From Sphaerotilus montanus (GTDB lineage Bacteria > Pseudomonadota > Gammaproteobacteria > Burkholderiales > Burkholderiaceae_C), in assembly GCF_013410775.1 (NCBI RefSeq), contig NZ_JACCFH010000001.1:3162001-3226000 (forward strand): a DNA stretch of 64,000 nt, written 5' to 3'. Position numbers and translations under genes: made by a program. Each line of letters begins with the position of its first letter. Within the stretch, counting starts at the first letter, position 1. Of the stretch, positions 54,234-62,961 are shown one piece after another. The notes under the pieces are model-generated. The model was given only the letters and a program-made list of their open reading frames with translations. It had not been told where the DNA came from and did not search any database.

Positions 54234-55330
54234 AAGTCGTGTTTCTTGCGCAGGGTGCATTTTCCTCAATCGGGGGTATACAAAGATTTAATACCCGCTT
54301 GATCCAATCTTTGAGTCAGATATCATGTGATGATGTTGAGTGTGAAGTTGAGGTTATGATTCGTTCGGATTCGACGCGGGATCTTCCGAATAACATGCCT
54401 GGTGTTGTGATGGAGTCATTCTCTGGTGCCGCAGCTGGATTTGCTTGGCGATCATTGTTATCGGCGGTCCGTGCGCAACGAATAATTCTTGGGCATATTA
54501 ATTTTCTTCCATTGGCTGTTCTGTTTAGATTATTGAATCCACGTGCGTCTGTGTACATGATCGCGCATGGCATAGAGGTGTGGGGGGGGGCTGAGTTCAG
54601 GGCGTATCGCTGGTGGGAGCCTTTGGCTCTTCGAAAGTGTGTTGATCACATATTGTCGGTCAGTGAATTTACTGCCAAGAAAATAGTTGACCACACGGGT
54701 TATAAAGCTGAAAAAATAATAAATTTCCCTAATGTTATTGATGTCGATGTTAGTGACGTTCCCGTCGATGCCGCGGTGCGGTCTTCCGCAACTATTCTGA
54801 CTGTGACTCGGTTGAGTGGGAGTGAGCGAAAAAAGAATGTGAATATTGTAATTTCAGCAATAGCCGAGTTGAAGAAAATTGGTATTGTGGCGACCCTGCA
54901 CGTGGTTGGAGATGGAGAATTGTTGGGAGAACTGAAGGCGTTGGCTGCTGATTTGGCAGTAGATACGCAGGTTGTTTTCCATGGAAAAGTTTCTGACGAT
55001 CAATTGAATTTACTTTATCGATCTGCTTCGATATTTGTTCTGCCTTCGGAGAAAGAAGGCTTTGGTATCGTTTATCTGGAGGCGTGGAAGAATGGTCTTC
55101 CTGTGATAGCAGCAAAGGCGACAGCGATACCTGAAGTTGTCGATGACGGTGTGGATGGATTAGTGATTTATCCTGTTGAGCCTGCTGTGCTGTGTCGAGC
55201 CTTGGCTAAGTTAATCGATGATCCAGTACTTGCACGCAAGATGGTGGAGAATGGCCGGCGTAAAATTTCTGATAAGTTTAATCACCCGGCATTTGTTCGT
55301 AGATTAAAAGCAGCATTGAAAGTTTTATAA
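54230..55330 (+). CDS. Family 4 glycosyltransferase A of the cassette
   Basis: A 366-residue GT-B enzyme starting MKVVFLAQGAFSSIGGIQRF. N-terminal acceptor domain with IAHGIEVWGG, then the donor domain ILTVTRLSGSERKKNV, HVVGDGELLGEL and the E-x7-E motif PSEKEGFGIVYLEA. Its ATG overlaps the flippase stop (ATGA) and its stop overlaps the next start (TAATG), so the three genes are coupled. Sugar specificity unknown. Confidence 0.87.
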   Translation: MKVVFLAQGAFSSIGGIQRFNTRLIQSLSQISCDDVECEVEVMIRSDSTRDLPNNMPGVVMESFSGAAAGFAWRSLLSAVRAQRIILGHINFLPLAVLFRLLNPRASVYMIAHGIEVWGGAEFRAYRWWEPLALRKCVDHILSVSEFTAKKIVDHTGYKAEKIINFPNVIDVDVSDVPVDAAVRSSATILTVTRLSGSERKKNVNIVISAIAELKKIGIVATLHVVGDGELLGELKALAADLAVDTQVVFHGKVSDDQLNLLYRSASIFVLPSEKEGFGIVYLEAWKNGLPVIAAKATAIPEVVDDGVDGLVIYPVEPAVLCRALAKLIDDPVLARKMVENGRRKISDKFNHPAFVRRLKAALKVL

Positions 55331-56445
55331 TGGCAAAAATATTACGCATCATCGAAAGCTTGGATCCATCCAAAGGTGGGCCAGCCTACAGCGTACGAGA
55401 AAGCTCTTCTATTTTGGCGGCCCGTGGTCACGACGTTACTGTGCTGACTCTGGACGATGCCGCTCATCCACCCATTGATCCCCGCTCGTTGAATTTCCTA
55501 TATATCCCGATAGGAAAGGGTATTGGTGGATTCTCGTTTAATATTAAATATTTTTTTTGGCTCGTTTCTAATCGCTCCCGCTTTGACTTGACCATCATTC
55601 ATGGAATATGGCAATGGCCCAGCTTGGCCTATCGCTTGGCGCGAAAATCCGCGGATAAGTTTATCGTCATGCCTCATGGATCTTTAGACGTTTGGGACCG
55701 CGATGTAAAAAAGGCTAAATTTATCGCAAAGAAATTGTATTGGCGATTTGTCGAGTTGCCCCTTTATAGGACTGCTCAGAATGCTTTTTTTACCGCTGAA
55801 GATGAATTAATTGCGGCTCAATCACAATTTACATTCTCTGGTGTTTCTGGGCGTGTTGTTCCGTATGGTGCTGTCAGCGTAGGTGCTCCCAGGAAAAATA
55901 TTCTTTTATCTGACCGTTATACATTTGGTTATATGGGGCGGATACATGAAAAAAAAGGTATAGAGTTGTTGTTGGATGTTTTTGCTAAAGTTGTCAATGA
56001 ATTTCCAGAGGCTAGACTTCGTATTGCTGGTACCGGTGCAAAAGATTATGTGGATTTTTTGAAAAATAAGTGCCAAATTTTAAATATATCAAAAAAAGTA
56101 GAGTGGTTGGGTAATGTTCATGGTGTGACAAAACACCATATGCTCACATCTATTGGATTATTTGTTTTGCCATCTTTTCAAGAGAATTTTGGATTGGCGG
56201 TGGCTGAATCACTTTCAGTTGGGACGCCTGTTCTCCTGTCCGAACATGTAAATGTGCACAAACGGGTTAGTGCCTACTCTGCGGGAATCGTCTCTGGTCG
56301 GACATTTGATGAATTTTATGCGGCGATGCACTGCTGGATTACAAACCCTGATTTGTATCAGGAGTTTAGGGATAATTCTGTGAAATGTTTCGACAATACT
56401 ATGTCGCTGCACAAGCATGTGGATTGCATTGAGGGTGTTTTGTGA
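55330..56445 (+). CDS. Family 4 glycosyltransferase B of the cassette
   Basis: A 371-residue GT-B enzyme starting MAKILRIIESLDPSKGGPAY, with MPHGSLDVWD, GYMGRIHEKKGIELLLDVF, LRIAGTGAKDY and PSFQENFGLAVAESL. It is the last intact gene of the first AT-rich block. Its stop overlaps a GTG that begins a truncated reading frame. Sugar specificity unknown. Confidence 0.87.
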   Translation: MAKILRIIESLDPSKGGPAYSVRESSSILAARGHDVTVLTLDDAAHPPIDPRSLNFLYIPIGKGIGGFSFNIKYFFWLVSNRSRFDLTIIHGIWQWPSLAYRLARKSADKFIVMPHGSLDVWDRDVKKAKFIAKKLYWRFVELPLYRTAQNAFFTAEDELIAAQSQFTFSGVSGRVVPYGAVSVGAPRKNILLSDRYTFGYMGRIHEKKGIELLLDVFAKVVNEFPEARLRIAGTGAKDYVDFLKNKCQILNISKKVEWLGNVHGVTKHHMLTSIGLFVLPSFQENFGLAVAESLSVGTPVLLSEHVNVHKRVSAYSAGIVSGRTFDEFYAAMHCWITNPDLYQEFRDNSVKCFDNTMSLHKHVDCIEGVL

Positions 56446-56478
56446 AAGTAAATATGCTGGGTGTATCAGTAGATGCCG
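56442..56478 (+). pseudogene. Cut-off 5' end of a further cassette gene (possible WecB/TagA-type glycosyltransferase)
   Basis: GTG 56442 overlaps the previous stop as GTGA, as in a coupled gene. The first residues are VKVNMLGVSVDAV, like the start of WecB/TagA/CpsF (GT26) glycosyltransferases, which open with a similar LGV-x-V-D/S segment. After this the sequence turns GC-rich and the frame ends within 20 codons. I read it as the stump of a gene cut by the insertion or recombination that placed the intron remnant next to it. The family guess rests on a dozen residues. Confidence 0.35.
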
Positions 56479-56690
56479 TGCTCCGCAGTCTGTACCCCGA
56501 TCCTGTTCGCAGGCGTCCTCACTCCTGTGGCCGAGTCTGACTTCTCCCGCCCGTACACCATCGATTTCGGCTCTTCACCTTCCCGATGCGGACTGCCGAC
56601 CCTGCTACCAACAGCGCCCTTCTGGCATTGTTCGTGCGTCCGACACTCGCCAATCAGGGCTAACCCCTGCATTCTTTGAACTGGCTTTTT
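56470..56690 (-). mobile_element. Group II intron remnant (start of intron-encoded reverse transcriptase)
   Basis: On the minus strand, ATG 56561 opens MVYGREKSDSATGVRTPANR, which matches the well-known N-terminus of group II intron maturase/reverse transcriptases (YGREKSD followed by KPxNKA-like). The bases just upstream (GGGAAGGTGAAGAGCCGAAATCG) also fit the intron sequence before that ORF. The frame stops at 56466, about 31 codons in; the reverse transcriptase and 3' part are missing. Recognised from memory, not by search; ends are approximate. Confidence 0.55.
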
Positions 56691-56723
56691 GCCGGCACTC
56701 TTAAAAACATAGGAACCAACTAC

Positions 56724-58046
56724 ATGAAAGTTACCGTCATTGGCACCGGCTACGTCGGATTGGTGACAGGCGCGTGCCTGTCGGAGATGGGCAACCACGT
56801 GGTGTGCCTGGACGTGGATCCGGCCAAGATCAAGATCCTCAACGACGGCGGCATCCCGATCCATGAACCCGGCCTGCTCGAAGTCGTGCGCCGCAACGTC
56901 GCCGCCGGCCGCCTGGAGTTCACCACCGACATCGAACGCTCGGTCGCCCACGGCACCATCCAGTTCATCGCGGTCGGCACCCCGCCCGACGAGGACGGCT
57001 CGGCCGACCTGCAGTACGTCACCGCCGCCGCGCGCAACATCGGCCGCTCGATGACCGACTTCAAGGTCATCGTCGACAAGAGCACCGTGCCGGTGGGCAC
57101 GGGCGACAAGGTGCGCGCCGCCGTCGCCGACGAGCTGGCCAAGCGCGGCCTGCCGGAGATGGAGTTCGCCGTCTGCTCGAACCCGGAATTCCTGAAGGAA
57201 GGCGCGGCCGTCGCCGACTTCATGCGCCCGGACCGCGTCGTGGTCGGCGCCGAGGACGAGCGCGCCATCCTGCTGATGCGCGCGCTCTACCAGCCCTTCG
57301 TGCGCAACCGCGACCGCCTGTTCATCATGGACGTCAAGAGCGCCGAGTTCACCAAGTACGCCGCCAACGCGATGCTGGCCACCCGCATCAGCTTCATGAA
57401 CGAGCTGTCACGGCTGGCCGAGAAGGTGGGCGCGGACATCGAACTGGTGCGCGTGGGCATCGGCAGCGATCCGCGCATCGGCACGCACTTCCTGTACGCG
57501 GGCGCGGGCTACGGCGGCTCGTGCTTCCCCAAGGACGTGAAGGCGCTGGCCATGACCTCGGCCGAGATGGGCATCCCCTCGAAGATGCTCAAGGCGGTCG
57601 AGGAGGTCAACGAGGAGCAGAAGATGGTCCTCGTCGACAAGGTGGTCGCCAGGTACGGCGAAGACCTGTCGGGCAAGACCTTCGCGATGTGGGGCCTGGC
57701 GTTCAAGCCCAACACCGACGACATGCGCGAGGCACCGAGCCGGGTCATCATCGGCGAGCTGCTCAAGCGTGGCGCGAAGGTGCAGGCCTATGACCCCGTG
57801 TCGGCCGCCGAAGCGCAACGTGTCATGACCGGCTGGGACGGCCTGAGCTATGCCGACGGGCAGAAGCAGGCCCTGGAAGGCGCCGATGCGCTGCTCATCG
57901 TCACCGAGTGGAAGGAGTTCCGCACGCCCGACTTCGAGGCCATCCGCGACAGCCTCCAGGACAAGATCGTCTTCGACGGGCGCAACCTCTACGAGCCGGA
58001 GCTCATCCGCTCGTTCGGGCTGACCTATCTCTCCATCGGGCGATAA
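56724..58046 (+). CDS. ugd: UDP-glucose 6-dehydrogenase
   Basis: A 440-residue enzyme with NAD site [32 protein letters not shown], catalytic Cys in [14 protein letters not shown] and [17 protein letters not shown]. It makes UDP-glucuronate for the polysaccharide. It is GC-rich and codon-typical of the core genome, though it lies between two AT-rich blocks. The intron remnant lies just upstream and a strong terminator downstream. Confidence 0.95.
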   Translation: MKVTVIGTGYVGLVTGACLSEMGNHVVCLDVDPAKIKILNDGGIPIHEPGLLEVVRRNVAAGRLEFTTDIERSVAHGTIQFIAVGTPPDEDGSADLQYVTAAARNIGRSMTDFKVIVDKSTVPVGTGDKVRAAVADELAKRGLPEMEFAVCSNPEFLKEGAAVADFMRPDRVVVGAEDERAILLMRALYQPFVRNRDRLFIMDVKSAEFTKYAANAMLATRISFMNELSRLAEKVGADIELVRVGIGSDPRIGTHFLYAGAGYGGSCFPKDVKALAMTSAEMGIPSKMLKAVEEVNEEQKMVLVDKVVARYGEDLSGKTFAMWGLAFKPNTDDMREAPSRVIIGELLKRGAKVQAYDPVSAAEAQRVMTGWDGLSYADGQKQALEGADALLIVTEWKEFRTPDFEAIRDSLQDKIVFDGRNLYEPELIRSFGLTYLSIGR

Positions 58047-58061
58047 TCACCCATTCGATAA

Positions 58062-58096
58062 AATAAAAGCGGATTATTATCCGCTTTTATTTTTTA
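58062..58096 (+). terminator. Rho-independent terminator of ugd
   Basis: Stem AATAAAAGCGGAT / ATCCGCTTTTATT with loop TATT, followed by TTTTT. Strong canonical terminator, 16 bp after the ugd stop. Confidence 0.93.
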
Positions 58097-58125
58097 AATT
58101 TTCAGCGCTGAAATTTATCCAAATT

Positions 58126-59925
58126 ATGAGTGTGGCATATAAAAATTTAATTTTGGCTGCTGCTGTAAATTTCTTATTTGCACTATCGGCGACGGTCTGC
58201 GCTCAACAGGTGGAGCCAATTGCTGCTGGCTTTGATAAAAAAATAGTAAAATCGTCGTGGATGTATAGAGTAATTGCAGAAAATACAGTGTTTTTAACAA
58301 GTGCAGCAAGTAAAGCGCAAGGTGAAAATAAGCGGGAATTAATTAAAAAATCTGCCGAACAGATTAGATATCTAATAGACAGCATGGAGCCAGATGGAAC
58401 TTGGTGGAACCCATCTCGAAAAATAGATGGGGACCCAAATGTAAATCGATTCGTACTCGCACCACTGCTTGATGCTATCACCATTGCGGAACGCATTGAA
58501 GATTATCCAAGAGAAATTTTATACTGGAAATCGCAAGCTTTGATAGCGGCTGAATTTCAATATGAGGCATATCACGGAAGAGTGCCATGGGATTTGGGCG
58601 CAGCAATTTTTAAGAAATATCCAAATCAAGATGTTTACTATTTGTTGATATGCGCGCTAGCAAAAAACATCAGCCAGAGTGAAAAATTTCAGCACGATGA
58701 GCAAGAAGCCTTGGAAGGACTTGAAAACCAACTAATGCCAAGTGGCGGATGGCATTATGTTGGTGAAGAGACGGAGTCTCCAGTTTATCATTATATAACA
58801 GAAATTATATTGTCAAGATACTACGAAATAACAAAAAGTGCGCGGGCGCTCGCTATACTGAAGTCATCAGTTAAGTACTGGGATCAGATTTTGTCTGATA
58901 ATGGCCAACCAAGTTATACTGCAGATCCTTGGTGGAAGCAGTTCTGGCAACCAATACCTAAATCGGCAGTTCAGTTGGCAGAGCGTATCAGTAAAAGTAA
59001 AAAATTATCTGCAATATTGAAAATAGATAATAAATATTTTTCAAAAGAATCTGGAGTATCTAGCGCATACATATCAGAGTGGATAAATCCAAGCTTTGAA
59101 GAAGTAAATTTCTTAAAATCTCCGCACGGATTTTTCTTTGATGCCGATGCTAAAAGATATTTTTCCGAAGAGAATAGTATTTACACGGACCTCGTCGAAG
59201 GTCGTGGCCTTCGCAACACCTTTGTTGGTATTCGTTACTGCAATCTGAAGAGCGCGACATTCTGTTCCACAATGAGAGCTGTAACGCCAAAAATAAAAAC
59301 CACTGAAAAAACCTCAAAAACACTTTTTTTGTCGGCCCCTGAGGATGATGGTGCCTTTAAAGAAGGCCTTCACGGAGTAGCATACGCAATAAAATATAAA
59401 ATTCATCCGGCTGTAATAAATAGTACACCAAAGCCAAAATCCATTGATACGCCATTCATGGCTCAACAAATATGGTACGCAAAAAGTGACGGCATTACTG
59501 GCGTAGTAAGTATCAGTGCGGCTAGAGCAATGGAAACAGAATTGAGTTTAATTAGTACAACGCTAGGTCCGGATCAAATAATTTATGATCCAAGTACCGA
59601 TACGTATAAATCAGGTGAACTAATTGTAAAATTTTTCAGCTCTTTTGGGGGGAGTGCAATTGAACCAGAACAGAGGATTCAACCGTCTGTTTGGCCGAAA
59701 TGGAATTCAATTCAGCAAGGCTTTGGCGAGCAAAAATTTTGGAATGTAGGTGATGAGCAAAATATCATTGTATGGGTCGGTCACGATTTGGTAAATGCAC
59801 CTAAATCTGTCGTCTACAGTCCTGAAGCCGCCACATTACAGGCAACTTACTCAAATATCTCTATAAAAATATCGCATATAAAAGAATTTAATTATTTAAA
59901 ACTGACGGAGAGCGAAAGTCATTGA
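58126..59925 (+). CDS. Exported protein of unknown function, possible polysaccharide-active enzyme
   Basis: A 599-residue protein with a signal peptide (LILAAAVNFLFALSATVCAQ). The first 300 residues look like an alpha/alpha-toroid (repeated helical pairs; RFVLAPLLDAITIAER, SGGWHYVGEETESPVYHYITE), and the rest is beta-rich. This layout occurs in polysaccharide lyases and glycoside hydrolases with toroid plus beta-sandwich, but I recognise no catalytic motif. AT-rich, so part of the acquired cassette. It could trim or modify the EPS in the periplasm. Start chosen as ATG 58126 because the signal peptide follows. Confidence 0.55.
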   Translation: MSVAYKNLILAAAVNFLFALSATVCAQQVEPIAAGFDKKIVKSSWMYRVIAENTVFLTSAASKAQGENKRELIKKSAEQIRYLIDSMEPDGTWWNPSRKIDGDPNVNRFVLAPLLDAITIAERIEDYPREILYWKSQALIAAEFQYEAYHGRVPWDLGAAIFKKYPNQDVYYLLICALAKNISQSEKFQHDEQEALEGLENQLMPSGGWHYVGEETESPVYHYITEIILSRYYEITKSARALAILKSSVKYWDQILSDNGQPSYTADPWWKQFWQPIPKSAVQLAERISKSKKLSAILKIDNKYFSKESGVSSAYISEWINPSFEEVNFLKSPHGFFFDADAKRYFSEENSIYTDLVEGRGLRNTFVGIRYCNLKSATFCSTMRAVTPKIKTTEKTSKTLFLSAPEDDGAFKEGLHGVAYAIKYKIHPAVINSTPKPKSIDTPFMAQQIWYAKSDGITGVVSISAARAMETELSLISTTLGPDQIIYDPSTDTYKSGELIVKFFSSFGGSAIEPEQRIQPSVWPKWNSIQQGFGEQKFWNVGDEQNIIVWVGHDLVNAPKSVVYSPEAATLQATYSNISIKISHIKEFNYLKLTESESH

Positions 59926-60125
59926 AGTAGTTTGTAGTGTTTTAAAATGTTGTAGACTGCGGAAATTGTTGTGCGGCGAGGATGATTTCCATAAATATTG
60001 ATGTGGATATGCTAATAATTTTTGCCATCCTCGCGTTAGAATAATTTTTGCGTCAGGTTCTGTCTGGCGACGTATTTTTATTCTACAGCAAAATTTTCAC
60101 CGATAAATTTCATACATAATTTTGT

Positions 60126-61046
60126 TTACGCATTTAAATTGTGTCCCGTGATTTCTAGTAGTCGAGTTTTTATTTCTTCTGTGTCTGTTATTCCATCTAG
60201 TGCGTTTTCTAACTCCATTAGCTTGGCACCTACCAAGAATCTGTACCAGTACCCTTGCAAGAAATGATAGACTAAACCAGTTCTGCCATCTAGAAATCCC
60301 ATTTGAAAAAAATATCGCCAGATAAAATATAAAAGAGCACTGATGGTAAAAGGTAGTTTATTGTAAATTGATTCCTTCATCATTCTTTTGACGGCGGCTT
60401 GAATCGAGGCGCTTTTAGTATTAAGCGCGTCGTCACGTTTATATATATTTCTCCGCTGGATAAGTACGTCGATTGCTTCTCTAGTCGCGTATCCGTTATG
60501 CTTGGTGGTGAAGAAGGTAAGATCATTCAGGTTATGGTCTGCAAAACCACCTTCCAGTGTGATGGCTTTGCCACCCCAGATCACCATGTGTTCGTCCATC
60601 CACCTGTCTTCGATGCGGCCATGACCATGGCGCCAGATTCGGAGTAGAACTAATGGGTACCGGCCGCCGTGGCGAACCCATCTGCCCATAAAAATATGTT
60701 TGCGCTTGAGATTGATTCCCACTACATCGGCGGGTAGAACCGGGAGTTTTTTTTCAAGTTCTGCTCGCAGGTCAGATTCTATTAGTTCATCTGCATCTAG
60801 CCTAAGTATCCACGCAGTCTGGATATTTGCATTGTCGAGTGCCCATTGAAATTGTTTTGCATAGTTAATGAACTTGTTTTGCAGGACTGTTGCGCCGTGG
60901 GCCTTGGCGATTTCTGCAGTGTTGTCTGAGGAGAATGAATCGACTACTACCACATGTTTGGCTAAGCCTTGAATATTTTTTAAGGCGCGCTCAATATGAA
61001 TGGATTCATTCTTTGTTAAAATGATTGCTGTTAGATCTAGTGCCAT
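60126..61046 (-). CDS. Family 2 glycosyltransferase
   Basis: A 306-residue GT-A enzyme like WaaE/KdtX: LTAIILTKNESIHIERAL, VVVDSFSSDNT, the DxD-type RLDADELIE, DEHMVIWGG and a C-terminal amphipathic or membrane-associated region (ISALLYFIWRYFFQMGF). AT-rich, minus strand, facing the exported protein gene tail to tail. Sugar unknown. Confidence 0.87.
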   Translation of the reverse strand: MALDLTAIILTKNESIHIERALKNIQGLAKHVVVVDSFSSDNTAEIAKAHGATVLQNKFINYAKQFQWALDNANIQTAWILRLDADELIESDLRAELEKKLPVLPADVVGINLKRKHIFMGRWVRHGGRYPLVLLRIWRHGHGRIEDRWMDEHMVIWGGKAITLEGGFADHNLNDLTFFTTKHNGYATREAIDVLIQRRNIYKRDDALNTKSASIQAAVKRMMKESIYNKLPFTISALLYFIWRYFFQMGFLDGRTGLVYHFLQGYWYRFLVGAKLMELENALDGITDTEEIKTRLLEITGHNLNA

Positions 61047-61201
61047 TGTTTGTAATGTTTGTATTTAAAATTATTCCTGCTGAATATGCGGTAATTGAGC
61101 TACAGCAGGGCTGCTTTAAAAATTCTTATTTGCGCTTTTGCTAATAGTTGATGTGACTACGGTATCTATTGCGTAAATTTTTATTTATCTGCCAGCTGTG
61201 A

Positions 61202-62659
61202 TTAGTACGCGTTCTTGTCCCAGAACGTCAGCTTGACCGTCTTCGCGATGATCCGCAGATCCATCGTCAGCGACCAGTTGCGCAGGTAGTCGATGTCGTA
61301 CTGCACCCGCCCGATCATCTTGTCCAGCGTGTCGGTCTCGCCGCGGTAACCATTCACCTGCGCCCAGCCGGTGATGCCGGGCTTGACCTTGTGCCGCAGC
61401 ATGTAGGACTGCACCAGCTCGCGGTATTGCTCGTTGTGCGCGACGGCGTGCGGGCGTGGGCCGACGATGCTCATGCGGCCTTGCAGCACGTTGATGAATT
61501 GGGGCAGCTCGTCCAGCGACGTGCGGCGGATGAAGGCGCCGAACGGGGTGACCCGCGGATCGCCCTTGGTGGCCTGGGTGACCTTGGCGCCGTTTTCCAT
61601 CACGCGCATCGAGCGGAACTTGTAGACCATGATCTCCTTGCCGTCCACGCCATTGCGGCGCTGCTTGAAGACGATGGGGCCGGGCGAGCTGCGCTTCACG
61701 CCGATGGCCACCGCCAGCAGGATGGGCGAGATCAGCACCAGGATGAGGCTGGCCAGCACGATGTCGGAGGCGCGCTTGAACAGGCCGTTGATGCCGACGA
61801 ACGGGCTTTCCAGCAGGCTGACCACGGGCACGCCGTCCATGTTGCGCATGCGGCCCTGGATGATGCTGACGCCGGCCACGTCGGGCACGAAGTAGATCGA
61901 GACGGCGCTGTCGTGCAGGTTGGCGATCAGCTGGTCCATGCGCGGCTGCGCGCTGAGCGGCAGCGTGATGTAGACGTCCTTGACGTGGTGGCGCTGGATG
62001 CAGTCGAGCGCGTCGCCGATCTTGCCGACGATGTGCTCGCTCGTCTCCGGCGCGCAGCGGGCGGCGTCGCGGTCTTCCAGGTGGCCGACGAAGTCGTGGC
62101 CGTAGGCGCGGCGGTCTTGCAGGATCTTGGCCACCTTGGCGCCCAGGGTGCCGGCGCCGATCACCAGGGCCGGTCGGCGGGCGTCCGCACGGCGGGCGTG
62201 CTGGCGCATCAGCGCACCGCCGATGAGCACGCTGGCGTATTGCGCCAGTGGCGTGGCGACGGACCACCAGATCAGCACCGAGGTATCGAAGAAGCGGAAG
62301 CTCCGGGTCGCGAACCCGCACAGCAGCAGGATGGCGAGCACGGTCGCCCAGGCCACGACGATGTCGACCAGCGCGTTCAGGCGGTTCTCGTAGAAGCGGT
62401 TGGTGCCGGGGAACACCAGCAGCATCACCATGATGGAGAGCAGCATCGACGCCCGGTCGAGCACATGCCCGTGCGCAAAATGCACCGTCAGCAGCGCGGC
62501 GACGGCCAGCAGCGGCTCCAGCAGCGCGGCTGCAAAGACGGGGATGGAGGGGGGCGGCGCCGAGAAGGGCAGCGCGTTGGCCGGGCTGTTCAGATGCAAC
62601 CCTTCCGGACCGTACTGCACCGGGCGAAGGATGTTATGGATCTGTACGTCGGCTGGCAT
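61202..62659 (-). CDS. wcaJ: Undecaprenyl-phosphate glucose phosphotransferase (WcaJ type)
   Basis: A 485-residue initiating glycosyltransferase: four or five N-terminal membrane segments, a CoA-binding-like domain (ALVIGAGTLGAKVAKIL), a fifth membrane helix (IVLASLILVLISPILL) and the C-terminal catalytic domain with KRSSPGPIVFKQRRNG, YKFRSMRV, RRTSLDELPQFINVL and GPRPHAV...KPGITGWAQVNG. It loads the first sugar phosphate onto undecaprenyl phosphate. GC-rich core-type codons; the AT-rich block ends just at its stop. Confidence 0.93.
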   Translation of the reverse strand: MPADVQIHNILRPVQYGPEGLHLNSPANALPFSAPPPSIPVFAAALLEPLLAVAALLTVHFAHGHVLDRASMLLSIMVMLLVFPGTNRFYENRLNALVDIVVAWATVLAILLLCGFATRSFRFFDTSVLIWWSVATPLAQYASVLIGGALMRQHARRADARRPALVIGAGTLGAKVAKILQDRRAYGHDFVGHLEDRDAARCAPETSEHIVGKIGDALDCIQRHHVKDVYITLPLSAQPRMDQLIANLHDSAVSIYFVPDVAGVSIIQGRMRNMDGVPVVSLLESPFVGINGLFKRASDIVLASLILVLISPILLAVAIGVKRSSPGPIVFKQRRNGVDGKEIMVYKFRSMRVMENGAKVTQATKGDPRVTPFGAFIRRTSLDELPQFINVLQGRMSIVGPRPHAVAHNEQYRELVQSYMLRHKVKPGITGWAQVNGYRGETDTLDKMIGRVQYDIDYLRNWSLTMDLRIIAKTVKLTFWDKNAY

Positions 62660-62961
62660 CGGTTGTTTCCCCTGTTATTTCACTGACTCACGCGCCCGGA
62701 AGTGTGCTTGACGTTGGGCGCTCGGCGGTACCCACTTCCCCACACCGGGGGTGTTTGTTGCATTTTTTCGCGTAATCGGTGGTGGTCAGGCTCCACCTGT
62801 GAGCCCGCAGACCACATCCCGAACACGGTGGCATCGTAAGCAAGGGGCGCGCCTGCGCGCCAGCCGCGAATGCGGGGGGCCGCGGCAAATCACCGGTACC
62901 GATCGGTTTTCACGCCGGTCGGACACAATCCCGGCTGAACCGAATCCTCTTCCGTCCCCGC
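62660..62961. other. Divergent promoter region between wcaJ and the TviB-type gene
   Basis: 302 bp. The part next to wcaJ is moderately AT-rich and probably holds its promoter. I see no RNA gene or clear operator. A short ORF on either strand is a shadow. Confidence 0.5.

Noticed and set aside
56473-56679. 68-codon plus-strand ORF upstream of ugd
   Set aside because: It is antisense to the group II intron remnant and has no ribosome-binding site.
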